Part shown: positions 22,624-33,506 of the stretch, in pieces
Position numbering within the stretch: the first letter of the stretch is position 1
How the letters are laid out: the number at the start of each line of letters is the position of its first letter
From: Taxillus chinensis
Taxonomy: Eukaryota > Streptophyta > Magnoliopsida > Santalales > Loranthaceae
Direction of reading: 5' to 3'
DNA: 64,000 nucleotides
Assembly: GCA_023512835.1 (NCBI GenBank)
Contig: CM042090.1
Coordinates: 51,385,365-51,449,364 of the forward strand
Made by a program: the position numbers and the translations under genes
Notes under the pieces: model-generated
The model's database searches: none
What the model saw: the letters and a program-made list of their open reading frames with translations, nothing else
Told to the model about the DNA's origin: nothing

Positions 22624-25600
22624 AAGACTTTTCGTCCTCGAAAAGAAATGACATATGAAGAAAACAAACACAAGCTACCCATTTGCCACACGGCGAGCCA
22701 CAACACCCAAATGGGTCATACACCGCGCACAGCACATAACAAGGTACCACCATAATCCATAACCACATGCATCACAATCTATGGAAACACATCCACATGT
22801 CACAAATACCCATCACAAGCACGTTTCATTAACACATTCAATATAAATAAAAGTCAAAAGTCGAAAGGAAATACAAATGCACCAGCCAACAGCCACCCCT
22901 CCAATACAACACAGCATGATAGGGAAACACATATTCTAAACTCACAAACAATCCTTGTTCTCCTCACCTAACACATGTCACAAGTATTCACATGTCACGA
23001 CGGCGTACGACATATACGCACATCATAAACACCACTACAAGGAACAAGGCACAAACAAAACACTACTACACGTTTAACGTTCCACTGCCCACTCGCTGAC
23101 ACCATACAAACTCAGCCGCAGGGAGTTTCCTCACAACCTTCCCACCTTTGGACTTTTCGTCCCCGAAAAGAGAAATCAAGTAGTAACATCACGAGAAGAT
23201 CAAAGCAACACATAACACCCATGAGCACAACAAGAATTAGGGCTTGGCCAATTAGCGTGCTGACAACAACTTATGTGAGCAAGTCTGACAACAGTGAGGT
23301 CGAGAAACCTCTCACAGAGTCGTTAAGACCCAAACAACCGAATAAGGCCAACACCATAAGCCTATGCATGAAGTATCCATTCGCTAGAATTCATATGATT
23401 GAACGAGAAGTCACTACATCGACATAGCAGGGTACTCGATGTTAGACGCCTACTCGTGTCACAATAGGACCAACACTCCACAATGTGAAATACCTAACAA
23501 TGACACCATTGAGATTTGATGTCAACGGACACCAACAATTTACAACGCAGCCACACTCCATATGTAGACCTTACCCTGGCAGCAAACACAAAGAGGTCAC
23601 AAGGAAACACAAACAAACAAGAGGAAAGCATTATGCAAACCACAATCACAGTCCCACACAGGGATATCACCACAGCAGCACCTGCGTCACAGCTGAAACC
23701 GCCTCACTCTATAGCGATACACACAACAACAAAACCCAACCAATACCAAAGGGAACTCAAGATGACTTACAATCCAGGACACAACTACATCAGGATGAAG
23801 TGTGCCCTCCACCAATTCGGTCACAGTCAACAAGACGCCCAATGGAGTCCAAGGAGTAACTCAAAACAACGAATTCAGTACCATACACAACCACAAAGAA
23901 GACCAAAATCCACCATCCGACTATCACCTGTCACCGACCGTGAGGATCGACTAAAAGAAGTCTATGAACCAGAACACTACACTATAACGCCTCTCGGACA
24001 CTTCGTGCTAGCATCCTTGATCACGCTTAAATAGGTATCCACCAAGGTCCACAGCCTGCATACTAACTGAGGCGTACCCTACAGCCCAAGTGTTAACGCC
24101 TTTCTGAGTCGGCAAACACCAAATGCAATGAAGTGGAACTTACCCTCTGACATTGGTGAAGTATAACTAACACATCTCTCTCTCTGACTAGGAAAAATCC
24201 TTCCACCTGCAACAAGACAATTGATCCCTCTGTGTCGCCATTCACAGGTCACAAGGGAATCCTTAGCCTCCAGGACATACTCCACCTCATGGCCCACTAA
24301 CCCTGCTATACCAACCGTCACGTCCTATCTCACGTCCTATCTCAACACACCAACAAAACACTCAAACTGACCAAGAAATGCTCAGGCTCTAGCCTCAGCT
24401 TAATGTGATCACTGCCATTCCTCTGGGTGGCGCAGGAAACAAGACATGCAAACGCCTGATTCGGGACTTTCACGTAGTTCCTAAACACACCAACACCTTG
24501 ATAGCATGAACCATCTCCCTTACCGCGTGATACTGTACATGAAAGGTTTTCAAGAGCACAAATGTAGGTCATCCGCCTACCAGCACTGCTCTAAAACATG
24601 CACCTTTGTGACATCCGCCCGACATAAGTCGCTCCCCAAGGAGTAGCACTAATACCCCTTCCAAGCAAAAACTGCCAACTGACTCAATTCTGGGGATCAA
24701 ACCACCCTTTTTTTTTAAAAAAGAAACTTACCAACAGTTTAATAACACCAGACAAGGAAGAACATAAACAACATCACTTCTAACACTCTTCCTCATCCTC
24801 ACACCACAGTTACTATACCAATACACCATGTCTCATCCTTCTCTACGCATATGTGTCGCAACACCCACACGTAGCAACTCCGCTATATACCTTTACCACT
24901 TATGCAATACATATAATAACACAATGCCACATTTTCTGCACATTCTCAACACATGCAACGAAACACAAGACTCCTGACGAGTAGAACGTACCAATTTTAC
25001 ACCTTCTCCTCAAGATACAGACCAAAGGAATGGCCCTACCATGCAAAAGCACACCCGCAGCCCCTAGAGAAATGTTTTCCAAATGTGGGTAAAAAGCCCG
25101 AACAAGGCCTGCCAAATCTCACTTGCTTACCTCTTTTTACCAATTGGATGCATCGGACACGACCCTTGAAACCCACTCACAGCCGATAGTTGAGCTCCAG
25201 AGCACTTCACATTTTACACGTGTGCATCCCCATTTCACAACATGTTCTAAGAACATCACTCATGGTCTTTCACACTCGACAAACATGACACATGGCCACT
25301 GCTTGACCATCTGAGAACCCAGAACACCTATATAGTTACTAACTAGAACTTGCAACGACCACTCTAGCCAACAAGATAACACTTCAAGGACTCTAAGAGC
25401 AGGCTATACTAGCTGCGTTTTCCCCTCAACCACAACGCTTGGAAAAGAAAGGTAACCATAGGAATATCCCTTTCAAGTAGTACTCCAACACACACCTCTA
25501 TCCGCTGAAGAACATATTTCTATTAATCAAGGTTGCCAAGGAGGGGTCACACAACAACCCACAAGCCATCACCTCACACCTCAAGCTCTACTAGCTAGCC

Positions 25601-26009
25601 AGTCTAAATTTCCTCCCACTAGCAAAAAGGTTGCCTACAAGATTTGGTTACTTTGATTATCCACATGTGCCAAAATTGAATATCACTCACTTATAAAATC
25701 AACACCCATATTTTTATTAGTTACTCATTATTCTTCCAGCGTTATAAATATATATCTCCTAATAGGTCACCACCCACATCCATTCGAAATGCTAACTGAA
25801 ACGGGACACGATAGGGTCCACCCAGCCTCACATAAACCAGTACGAGACTCAACCGACAACCCACCAAAGGGGCACGATACCACCAGTGAATTTCTGTCTT
25901 GCTCTTCCACTGGCCTCACTAGGTAGTCCTCCTGCCTCCAAATCGGGACTCGGCGTTGAGCTTTACCCCTAGCTCGCTGAGCCAGTCCCCTAGCATCACT
26001 CCCGGTCCT
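22624..26009 (-). other. Element E interior, mostly without recognisable coding
   Basis: About 3.4 kb, strongly A/C-rich on the + strand. Scattered short frames have no family signature. A poly-T/A patch is at 24710-24722. A second copy of CCACCTTTGGACTTTTCGTC at about 23140-23160 resembles the tract beside the polypurine site. The only stretch I can relate to a gene is at 25010-25085. Confidence 0.6.
25010..25085 (-). pseudogene. Possible chromodomain remnant in E
   Basis: The minus strand encodes LLHGRAIPLVCIL; element D's integrase tail has LLRGRAIPLARVL. The DNA around 25022-25049 matches D's 46650-46700 region at most positions by eye. If right, it marks E as a deletion derivative of a chromodomain Gypsy element. 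Short, so only moderate confidence. Confidence 0.5.
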
Positions 26010-26355
26010 ACTAAAACAGATTGTACGAAGACGTCCTACTTTTCCACAGAGGTAACACCGGTACTGCTTCTTGGCACACTCTCTGTTCCAGTGCCCCGGC
26101 TGTCCACAACAAGCGTAATCTTTTGAGAAACAGGACTCAAACGGGAGTGTTGAGGGCTGACAGCTCTCGGCGTACCTCGCTCCTGATCAGTTGTCGAATT
26201 GCATCCCTCATCTCTAGAATAATCGAGCTCAAGACGCCAACCTCTGCCGCGATTAGTCTATCACCTTCAGCCTGCAGCTCTCTCACTTGCCCAAACTGGG
26301 TCGCGGCCTCCTCTGTTACCTCAATAGTCGCACGGCTTATAGTTTCCAGAAACAT
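26010..26355 (-). pseudogene. gag: Element E gag remnant: N-terminus joined to zinc knuckles, capsid missing
   Basis: A 72-codon frame (26137-26355) matches the gag N-terminal helical region style of D (repeated REGIR/EVRRE motifs). Directly after it, in another frame, are two knuckles at about 26010-26118: CCGQPGHWNREC preceded by Cys-Ala, and CYLCGKVGRLRTIC, whose zinc-binding His is Arg. The capsid domain normally between these parts (about 200-400 residues in D) is absent. So E could not make a normal gag. Confidence 0.72.
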
Positions 26356-26966
26356 TGGTTAAGCGAAAAGGTAGCGCTCCAGATTAACACTAAATGATCT
26401 CAACAATCGCGAGACCACTACCGACTAAGCAGCTTAAGCTATAACACGCATTATTACCACACAAGTCCATAGGTTCACATTTAACAGACTATACCAATTT
26501 TACATTCCATTGCATTGCTCATAACCACGCTTATTTCACACAGTACCAAACAAATCACATGCTCAACCATTCACAGAACACCAAACAAATCGCATTTTTT
26601 TTGTTAACAGTTCACAAGCCTCAAGTTTCCAAGCACACAGTTTCAATTCCACAATTTCTTTTCCTTGCTTTCATGTTCAAATTACCACAAAAGATCAGAG
26701 TTGCACAGATTAACACTTTATCACGTTATTCATGCATTCCTACCACATACACAGCTTAATCACAGTTCCCACACGATCACACATGAGCAACATATGCAAC
26801 TAGTGCCCTAATGCCAATGCATGCAAATCCTACCACAAGACTGGACTACCCCAAGTACACCTAAGAGGCTCCAAGAGGACCGTGTTGATTAGGCACGTCC
26901 CTCCAGGCTCCTCCAAAGGACTCAAGATAACCAAGTCCGCCCACTACCCTAGGCCAACTAGACCAT
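26356..26966 (-). other. Element E leader region
   Basis: Untranslated leader between primer site and gag remnant. The last 170 bases (about 26810-26966) are nearly identical to D's leader at 51600-51788, including GGACTACCCCAAGTACACCT and AAGGACTCAAGATAACCA. Such leaders usually hold packaging and dimerisation signals, so shared sequence would fit cross-mobilisation. Confidence 0.7.
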
Positions 26967-26978
26967 GCTCTGATACCA
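26967..26978 (-). other. Primer-binding site of E
   Basis: TGGTATCAGAGC on the minus strand, three bases from the LTR edge at 26982. Confidence 0.95.
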
Positions 26979-26981
26979 TAT

Positions 26982-28938
26982 TGTCACGCCCCGGTTTTCC
27001 AACCCGAGGAGACCACCCTCCCTTTACCCGGTTTTGGATAAAGGGGTAGGATACAACATACACTTCACATTTTATTTTCAGAGACCAAAATCACATAATT
27101 ATTAAATTCAAACCACATGCCTTTATTATGTTTCAAACTTCATTACAGAATCTCCCCGCTGGGTTACAAGGCCTCAACGAAATTACATAACACAAATTAC
27201 ATAACATAAAACAAAGCCACAAAACGGAACTCCTCCACCTAGGTGTTCCCACCTAACGCCCGTAGGTTCCTGCAAGAAAACACACCACAGTAGGAGGGGT
27301 GAGCAACCACAGCTCAGTAGGGATCATGTCTCCCCAACCCATCCCATGCTCTTAGCATCTACATGACATGTGTACGAGTGCGATGTCGTGATACATTCCA
27401 ACAGATATAATAACAAACCACCAGCGAAATACAATCATTTCTACATTCACACAGGCTAACACTTTAACCACAAGTGATTTAACCGCCTCTTCAGGCCAAT
27501 GATTCAAGTGATTTAACCGCCTCTTCAAGCCAATGATTCAAGTGATTTAACCGCCTCTTCAGGCCAATGATTCAAGTAATTTAACCGCCTCTTCAGGCCA
27601 ATGATTTAACCGCCTCTCAGGCAAATAGTTTAACCGCCTCTCAGGCATAGTTTCCACAGCCTCACAGGCTAACACAAAACAGTCCCGGGCTTCCACAGCC
27701 ACCGGGTGTACAAGCAAACACGCAGCACATAAGGCCATACAGGCATAACATCAAACACTTAATATGCTTAGTCACACGGGAATAACGTCGAACACTTAGC
27801 ATGCATATATTCACAGGCTCACAAACCCAGCCACACAGATATTATTTCAAACACATACTATGCAAAGCCTCACAGGCATTATTTCAAACACGTTCTGAGC
27901 ATACACACAGGCATATTCACACAGGCATTTTATCGAACACTTAACATGCACTAACCACCCAACCTCAGAAATCACACCAAAACGCCACTGAAGGCCAACA
28001 TTCATATAGGAGGTCACACCTATATGAATTTACATATAAATAATATAACAATATCAATAGAAACTCGAGAAACCCTCTACACAGGGCCTAACCCCAGAAC
28101 AGACCAGGTGAGACAGAACCCCTACCTTGAAAACGTCCTCCAGCTCTTGCTTCCACGCTAGACGTTGTCTTCCCCACGCACGACGCTCCGGCAGCAAGCC
28201 AGCAGCTCTCCTTCCTTCCCCCCCCCCCCTCTCTCTCTGCGACGGCTGAAAAGAACCCTAACCCTAGAACAAGGAGTCTCCTCATCCTTATATAGACCCC
28301 CCATTATCAAAACGACGTAGTTTTGATTAAGTGAAACCCAGGATCAAAACGACGTAGTTTTGATTACACAAGCTACAACCTTTCCGCATCCATACACACC
28401 AAAATACTCACTATTCCAACCTGGTCCTTTGGGAAAAGATGATCAGAATAACAAAACTAAGGTAACCATGCAAAAATATGCCTACATGCCAATTTGAACG
28501 CCAATTCCCCAATTGGCGTGCAGCTCCAAATACACTCAAACTTTACCCCAAGCCTCCTTGCATCTTGTAGAGGCCTGAGAAGCAAAAATATGCTTGCACG
28601 TGAAATGGGTGAATTCACGTGCAGCTCCAAATGCTCTGAAATTTTTGTGGTAGATAGAGGACCTCATTCTAAGAAACTTTTGTTCTTGCACGCCAATTGT
28701 TTGAGGCCATCTACTAGGTAAAAAGTGAGCTCCAAGATCAGCCAAAACAGCTTAAAACCGCCTGTAAACGCATAGCATCTTCCTAGGGCATAAATGTACG
28801 TTATCGCTTGACACATGCACCTCCCAAAAGTCCCCTCCTGGGCTCCTCTCTTATCTCAAACTTGTGCACCAAATCCAAGGTGTTTGTGGTTAACTTCTTA
28901 CACACAAGTTACACACGAGTTACACACGGGTCATTACA
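26982..28938 (-). repeat. Element E 5' LTR
   Basis: 1957 bp, paired with 20627-22610. Lacks about 10 bp near 27012 that is present in the partner and has a shorter C/CT run (28217-28238). Ends CATTACA at 28938, then TC and the TRIM. The promoter module here has both palindromes with an intact core. Confidence 0.92.
28289..28364 (-). promoter_or_regulatory. E 5' LTR promoter module
   Basis: Palindromes start at 28306 and 28343, 37 bp apart; TATATA at 28289-28294, 11 bp away. This is the LTR copy that would drive E transcription. Confidence 0.78.
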
Positions 28939-28940
28939 TC

Positions 28941-29159
28941 CCCGAGATATAGCCCAGCCCATACCCGTCATAAGAATTTTGTCCGCTTTGGCCAACCAGT
29001 CTTGGGCCTCGCCCTCATGGCCTGCTCCGCACGGTTTTGTCTTTGGGCCTTGCCCAAAACGCGTTCCTGTGAGGTGAGGTATCCGTCCCCTCCTATAAGG
29101 CGGACTTTGTTCTCCTCACCAAGCAATGTGGGACTAACACCCACTCATGGGTCGTTACA
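28941..29159 (-). repeat. TRIM 3' LTR
   Basis: 219 bp; differs from 29232-29450 at about three positions (near 28954, 28976 and 29049). Confidence 0.9.
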
Positions 29160-29218
29160 ATCCACCCCCCTTAGGAGGCCTACGTCCCCGTGGGACCATG
29201 GCACACCGCTCCGGGTCT

Positions 29219-29231
29219 GGCTCTGATACCA
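29219..29231 (-). other. Primer-binding site of the TRIM
   Basis: Minus strand TGGTATCAGAGCC, directly abutting the LTR at 29232 with no spacer. Confidence 0.9.
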
Positions 29232-29450
29232 CCCGAGATATAGCGCAGCCCATACCCGTCACAAGAATTTTGTCCGCTTTGGCCAACCAGTCTTGGGCCT
29301 CGCCCTCATGGCCTGCTCCGCACGGTTTTGTCTTTGGGCCTCGCCCAAAACGCGTTCCTGTGAGGTGAGGTATCCGTCCCCTCCTATAAGGCGGACTTTG
29401 TTCTCCTCACCAAGCAATGTGGGACTAACACCCACTCATGGGTCGTTACA
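29232..29450 (-). repeat. TRIM 5' LTR
   Basis: 219 bp, partner of 28941-29159. Ends CGTTACA against AACAT of Copia F. Confidence 0.9.
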
Positions 29451-29455
29451 AACAT

Positions 29456-30253
29456 TGAAAGGTATAAGGCCAGACTTGTTGTTAAAGGTTATACTCGAAA
29501 GGGTGGCATTGACTATAAAGAAACCTTCTCTCCAGTTTCAAAGAAGGATTCTTTGAGGATTGTTATGGCTTTGGTGGCTCATTATGATTTAGAGCTTCAC
29601 CAAATGGATGTTAAAACTGCCTTTCTTAATGGTGACTTAGAGGAGGAAGTTTATATGGATCAACCAGAAGGTTTCATAAGCACAGGAAATGAACATTTAG
29701 TGTATAAATTAAATAAATCAATATATGGACTAAAACAAGCTTCCTGACAATGGTACCTTAAGTTTAATGATACCATTATGTCATATGGTTTTATAGAAAA
29801 CATTGTTGATCGGTGTATCTATATGAAGGTTAGTGGGAGTAAGTTTATTATATTAGTCCTATATGTTGATGATATCCTTCTTGCTGCAAATGATATTAGT
29901 TTGTTACATGATATTAAAAGGTATCTCTCTAACAACTTTGCAATGAAAGATATGGGTGAGGCATCTTATGTGATAGGAATAGAAATATTCCATGATAGAT
30001 CACAAGGATCGTTAGGATTGTTTCAAAAGGCTTACATTGACAAAGTATTAGAGAGATTTAAAATGGAAAAGTGCTTTGCAGGGATAGTTCCAATTCAGAA
30101 AGGGGACAAATTTAGTGATATGCAATGTCCCAAAAATGATTTGGAACGAAAAGTAATGGAGTCTATTCTATATTTGTCAGTTGTTGGGAGCCTATTGTAT
30201 GTCCAGACATCTACTCGACCAGACATCAATTTTGCTGTTAGAATGTTAGACTG
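29456..30253 (+). pseudogene. Copia F RT, second part
   Basis: Resumes exactly in frame after the insertion (ERYKARLVVKGYTRKGG). Contains MDVKTAFLNGDLEEEVYMDQ, KSIYGLKQAS followed by a TGA, and the catalytic box LYVDDILLA at about 29860-29885. Stops replace Trp or Gln at 29745-29747 and 30252-30254. Otherwise long open pieces remain, clearly Copia RT. Confidence 0.9.
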
Positions 30254-30707
30254 ATATCAAAGTAATCCTGGAATAGATCATTGGAAGGCTGCGAAGAAAG
30301 TGCTTAGGTATTTACAAGGCACTAAGGATCACATGCTCATATACAGGAAATCCAACCACCTTGAAGTGATTGAGTATTCAGATTCAGACTATGCAGGTTG
30401 TGTAGATTCAAGAAAATCTACATTCGGTTATATGTTCCTATTAGCTGGAGGAGCAGTTTCATGGAAAAGTGAAAAGCAATCTACCATTGCTACTTCCACT
30501 ATGGAGGCTGAATTTGTGGCATGCTTTGAGGCAACTATTCATGTGTTGTGGTTGCGGAAGTTTGTTTAAGGTCTAAACATTGTTGACAATATAGCTAGAT
30601 CATTGAAACTTTATTGTGATAATTCTGTAGCTATTTTCTTTTCAAAGAATGAGAAGTATTCTAAAGGTGCAAAACACATGGATTTGAAATACTTGTCAGT
30701 TAAAGAA
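30254..30707 (+). pseudogene. Copia F RNase H, truncated by Copia H
   Basis: Shows YSDSDYAGCVDSRKSTFGY, SWKSEKQSTIATSTMEAEF, and LYCDNSVAIFFSKN, the usual Copia RNase H blocks, with a TAA at 30567-30569. It ends within KHMDLKYLSVKE at 30707, where H begins. The last five bases, AAGAA, should recur beyond the right window edge. Confidence 0.9.
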
Positions 30708-31490
30708 TGTTGGATCAAGCCCCAAATTTGGATAATGCTGATAAAGCCTTATGTAATTTGATTTGAGACCTTTGTTGTTTTATCTTAAGTCATTACAGAA
30801 GATATGACCTTCATCCGGATCTACACTCGTGAGAGCGAAGCTAAGGACGGATACATAATCCCGATCCAGGTGAGAATGAGTGTCGTCAAATACTTGGTAT
30901 ATAACCAAGTCTTTACTTCATAAGGAATAAGGATCATTCGTGCGGACTAAGAACCTAAAAGCTACGAACTAAGAAATTTGCACTTCAAATGGACTAAGTC
31001 AAATAGATGCGGAGTAAGAATCTTAGTCTACAAAGTCGCACGGAATAAGAGAGTCGTCACGGAGTTGAAAAGTTAAGTCTTCCACTCAACCGGACTAAAG
31101 TAAAGAAGACACGGAGTAAGGAATCCGAGTCTTCCATACATGCGGAGTAAGGAAGCACATCTACGGAATAAGGACTTGAGTCTTTATTCGCACAGAGTAA
31201 GGAAACTAGATGCGGAGTAAGGAATCCGAACCACTCACTCATGCGGAGTAAGGATGTGCTGATATGGAGTAAGCCATCCGTTCCTTTAACTCATGCGGAG
31301 TAAGGAAACTAGATGCAGAGTAAGGAAGCACTGATGTGGAGTAAGCACTCCGACCTTCTCTTTCATACGGAGTAAGGAAGCGCTTACACGGAATAAGGAT
31401 TCCAGTACCAAATTGATACGGAGTAAGCAATCAGTATTACGGAGTAAGGATCCAAGCTTAGTTTAGCACGGAGTAAGGAACCTTACACCA
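30708..31490 (+). repeat. Copia H 5' LTR, segment 1
   Basis: Starts TGTTGGATCAAGCCCC. From about 31005 to 31480 it is packed with CGGAGTAAGG-type units (over fifteen, variably spaced), the family's U3 array. Compared with B's LTR, about 370 bp that should follow are missing at the junction with G. Confidence 0.9.
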
Positions 31491-32924
31491 AGCTATGTAC
31501 CCTAACTTTCGAGTCTAATAACTCACAATCTAAACATAATTTGAGAGAGGTCCTTTAGAGAAAAGTGATTAAAACAACAAAACAAAGGTCTACGTGCAAA
31601 ATATGGTCACGCCATATTGCACGTGAAAAGCCCATTTCACGTGCAAGCCCATTTGGTCTGAAATTTTACCCCAGGCTTCCCTAAAAGGTGTAGAAAGCAG
31701 GGAGCCAAAAACCCTTGTGCACGTGAAAAGCCCATTTTATGTGCAAGCCCAATTGGTTTGAAATTTTACCCCAACGTTCCTAGAGTTGTGTAGAGGGTAG
31801 GGAGCCAAACATCCCCCTGCACGTCATATGACCCATATGACGTGTACCCCCTTATTTTGCCTCCTCTGGCTTCCCCATTTAGCCAGAAGGTTCTTGAGTG
31901 GAAAATAATGTAATTGGCATGAAGTCCCGGAGTTAATTTACCTAAAAACTTACTAGAACGGTTAAGGAACACTGATATAGGAAAAGAGACGTATCTTGTG
32001 AATGTTCTTGAGATTGTGGTTGCACTACATGAACCGAGTGCATTGTAAATCATATTAATACGTCTTGAGTTGTATTATGCCTGTGAGCATCTTGTATTGA
32101 AATAAATTATGCCTGCAGGGGCACCTTGTCTTGAGTTATGTGGTTGCATTTCACCGAGTTTTGTTTGAGTGCTAAATGTTGTATGCTACTGGGACATTGT
32201 TGAGTGGAGCCTTTGATACACGGACACGCCAAGCTGGAACCCTTTTGATTATAGGACAATCATTGGACTGGAGCCTTGGATACGGGATAGTCACTAGATG
32301 GAACCTTGAGTATGGAACAGTTATATCACCGGAACCCCCCTCTTTGAATATGGGATGTGTTTGATGGTTTTTATGTGTGGTTTCAACTAGTTCACTACAC
32401 TAGCACAAGTATTCACTAAACATGCATTCCAGGAAGTGTGGGATGGGCCGGGGAGACTTGATCCCTCCGGGGCTGTGGTTTGCTCACCCCTCCTTTGAAT
32501 TGTTCACTTTGCAGGGGTCTACTGGCGATAGGTGACAGAGGCGAGGTGATTGGCCATAGAGGCTATGGGACCCTCCTTATTTGATTGTTAATGTATCTAT
32601 GGCTTTCTTTTTGGTTTGAGCTATTTTGTAAACTGAATTTGGTATTGTGGGTTTATTGGGAGCTTTTCCCCATTTGAGTTGTAATGGACTTGAGTCCTCT
32701 TTGAAGTGAAGTAAAGTGATATGTTATTTTGACTGGATGATGATTGTGTGTATGGTTTGAAATTAGGGGCATGTCCTTTGGCATGTTAGCCCGGATGTGT
32801 AGTATTGGGACAGCACCCGTTGTATAAGTCCAGCCTAGGTGCTTGCACCAACCCCTTGACCCTTCGGGTGCGGGCATGGGCAGTCACTAACCGTTTCCAG
32901 GTGTAAGGAAATTGGGGCGTGACA
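31491..32924 (+). repeat. Gypsy G 5' LTR, lacking about 880 bp of its start
   Basis: Matches 39299-40740 of the 3' LTR and ends GGGGCGTGACA. The promoter part (palindrome, TATA, GA run) is missing, so this copy could not start normal element transcription. Contains hairpin-type CACGTG inverted repeats at about 31618-31660 and 31720-31750. Confidence 0.88.
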
Positions 32925-32927
32925 ATA

Positions 32928-32940
32928 TGGTATCAGAGCC
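32928..32940 (+). other. Primer-binding site of G
   Basis: TGGTATCAGAGCC, three bases after the 5' LTR end. Confidence 0.95.
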
Positions 32941-33506
32941 TTCATGGTCTAGTGGACCTAGGATAGTGGGGAGGGTTGATTACTTTTGAGACCCTTAGAA
33001 GACAGTATAGGGCACGCCTGATCACCGTGGACCTATCTGGTTTTTTGGGGTGTACTTAGGAGTAGTTAGACCAGGGAGTAGGACATTTGCATTTGGGTTG
33101 AGGTGCATACATGCGTGGCATTAGGGCATTAGTTTGAATTTCGTATAAATGTTATGATTTGGTGTGATACGTTCTTGAACATAATTGTTGGACTTGATCC
33201 TGAAAACTTGATGTTGAAACTTGATACTTGAATAATGATTGCTAAGTGATTGAGGCTGAAAGTTGATGCCTGAGTGTTAATGCTAAGTGTTAGAACTAAA
33301 TCATTGATCTTTGAATGTTAGTCTTGGATAATTGGTACTTGAATGTTCTTGTTAAATAACGCGAAAGTTTATCTTGGAAGTTGATACGTGTGTGAATTAT
33401 TATTATGCAATTTTGGGCAATTACCCTATACGTGTACCTCATGGTCCATAGGAATGAGGGTGTGTAACCTGAGATACTGACTCTAGTCTTATCTAATGTG
33501 TAGAAA
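32941..33506 (+). other. Leader of G
   Basis: Untranslated leader, 566 bp. It opens with the conserved CTAGTGGACCTAGGATAGTG stretch seen in C and, reversed, in D and E. The middle has several degenerate TTGATACTTGAATG-like units (33180-33370). No coding seen. Confidence 0.7.

Larger units (their letters stand above)
20627..28938 (-). mobile_element. Element E: large non-autonomous Gypsy derivative (LARD-like)
   Basis: Minus-strand element with LTRs 20627-22610 and 26982-28938, polypurine tract and primer site, but a 4.4-kb interior with no complete protein gene. It keeps a gag N-terminus, zinc-knuckle remnant and a possible chromodomain scrap. Left target duplication is AACAT (20622-20626). 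The matching copy lies at 29451-29455, beyond the TRIM. LTR starts and the leader next to the primer site closely match element D, so a D-like element may have supplied its proteins (inference). Confidence 0.88.
28941..29450 (-). mobile_element. TRIM (terminal-repeat retrotransposon in miniature)
   Basis: 510 bp: two 219-bp LTRs (28941-29159 and 29232-29450) with about three differences, around a 72-bp interior. The interior has a polypurine tract (29160-29172 on the minus strand) and a primer site, TGGTATCAGAGCC, at 29219-29231. No coding capacity, so it depends on other elements' proteins. LTRs start TGTAACGACCC on the minus strand and contain TTAGTCCCACATTG, common in plant TRIMs. The outer end is CTCGGG, not CA. 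Its right end touches target copy AACAT (29451-29455). Confidence 0.88.
18694..30707 (+). mobile_element. Copia element F, oldest layer, split
   Basis: Plus-strand Copia of a different lineage from A/B/H (gag and integrase sequences differ). Visible parts are 18694-20626 and 29456-30707, separated by E plus the TRIM. The left end is cut by A and the right end by H (30708). Order is gag tail, protease, integrase, RT, RNase H. Many stop codons are Trp or Gln codons changed to TAG/TGA. It is the outermost element seen, so its LTRs are expected beyond both window edges. Confidence 0.87.

Noticed and set aside
23485..24034. Two overlapping plus-strand frames of 124 and 172 codons in E's interior
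   Set aside because: Antisense to the element, in a strongly A/C-biased stretch, with low-complexity Thr/His/Gln composition and no domain signature.
28941..29450. TRIM as a Cassandra element with a 5S rRNA-like promoter
   Set aside because: I found no convincing match to 5S rRNA internal promoter boxes; only loose GGGCGAGG similarity.
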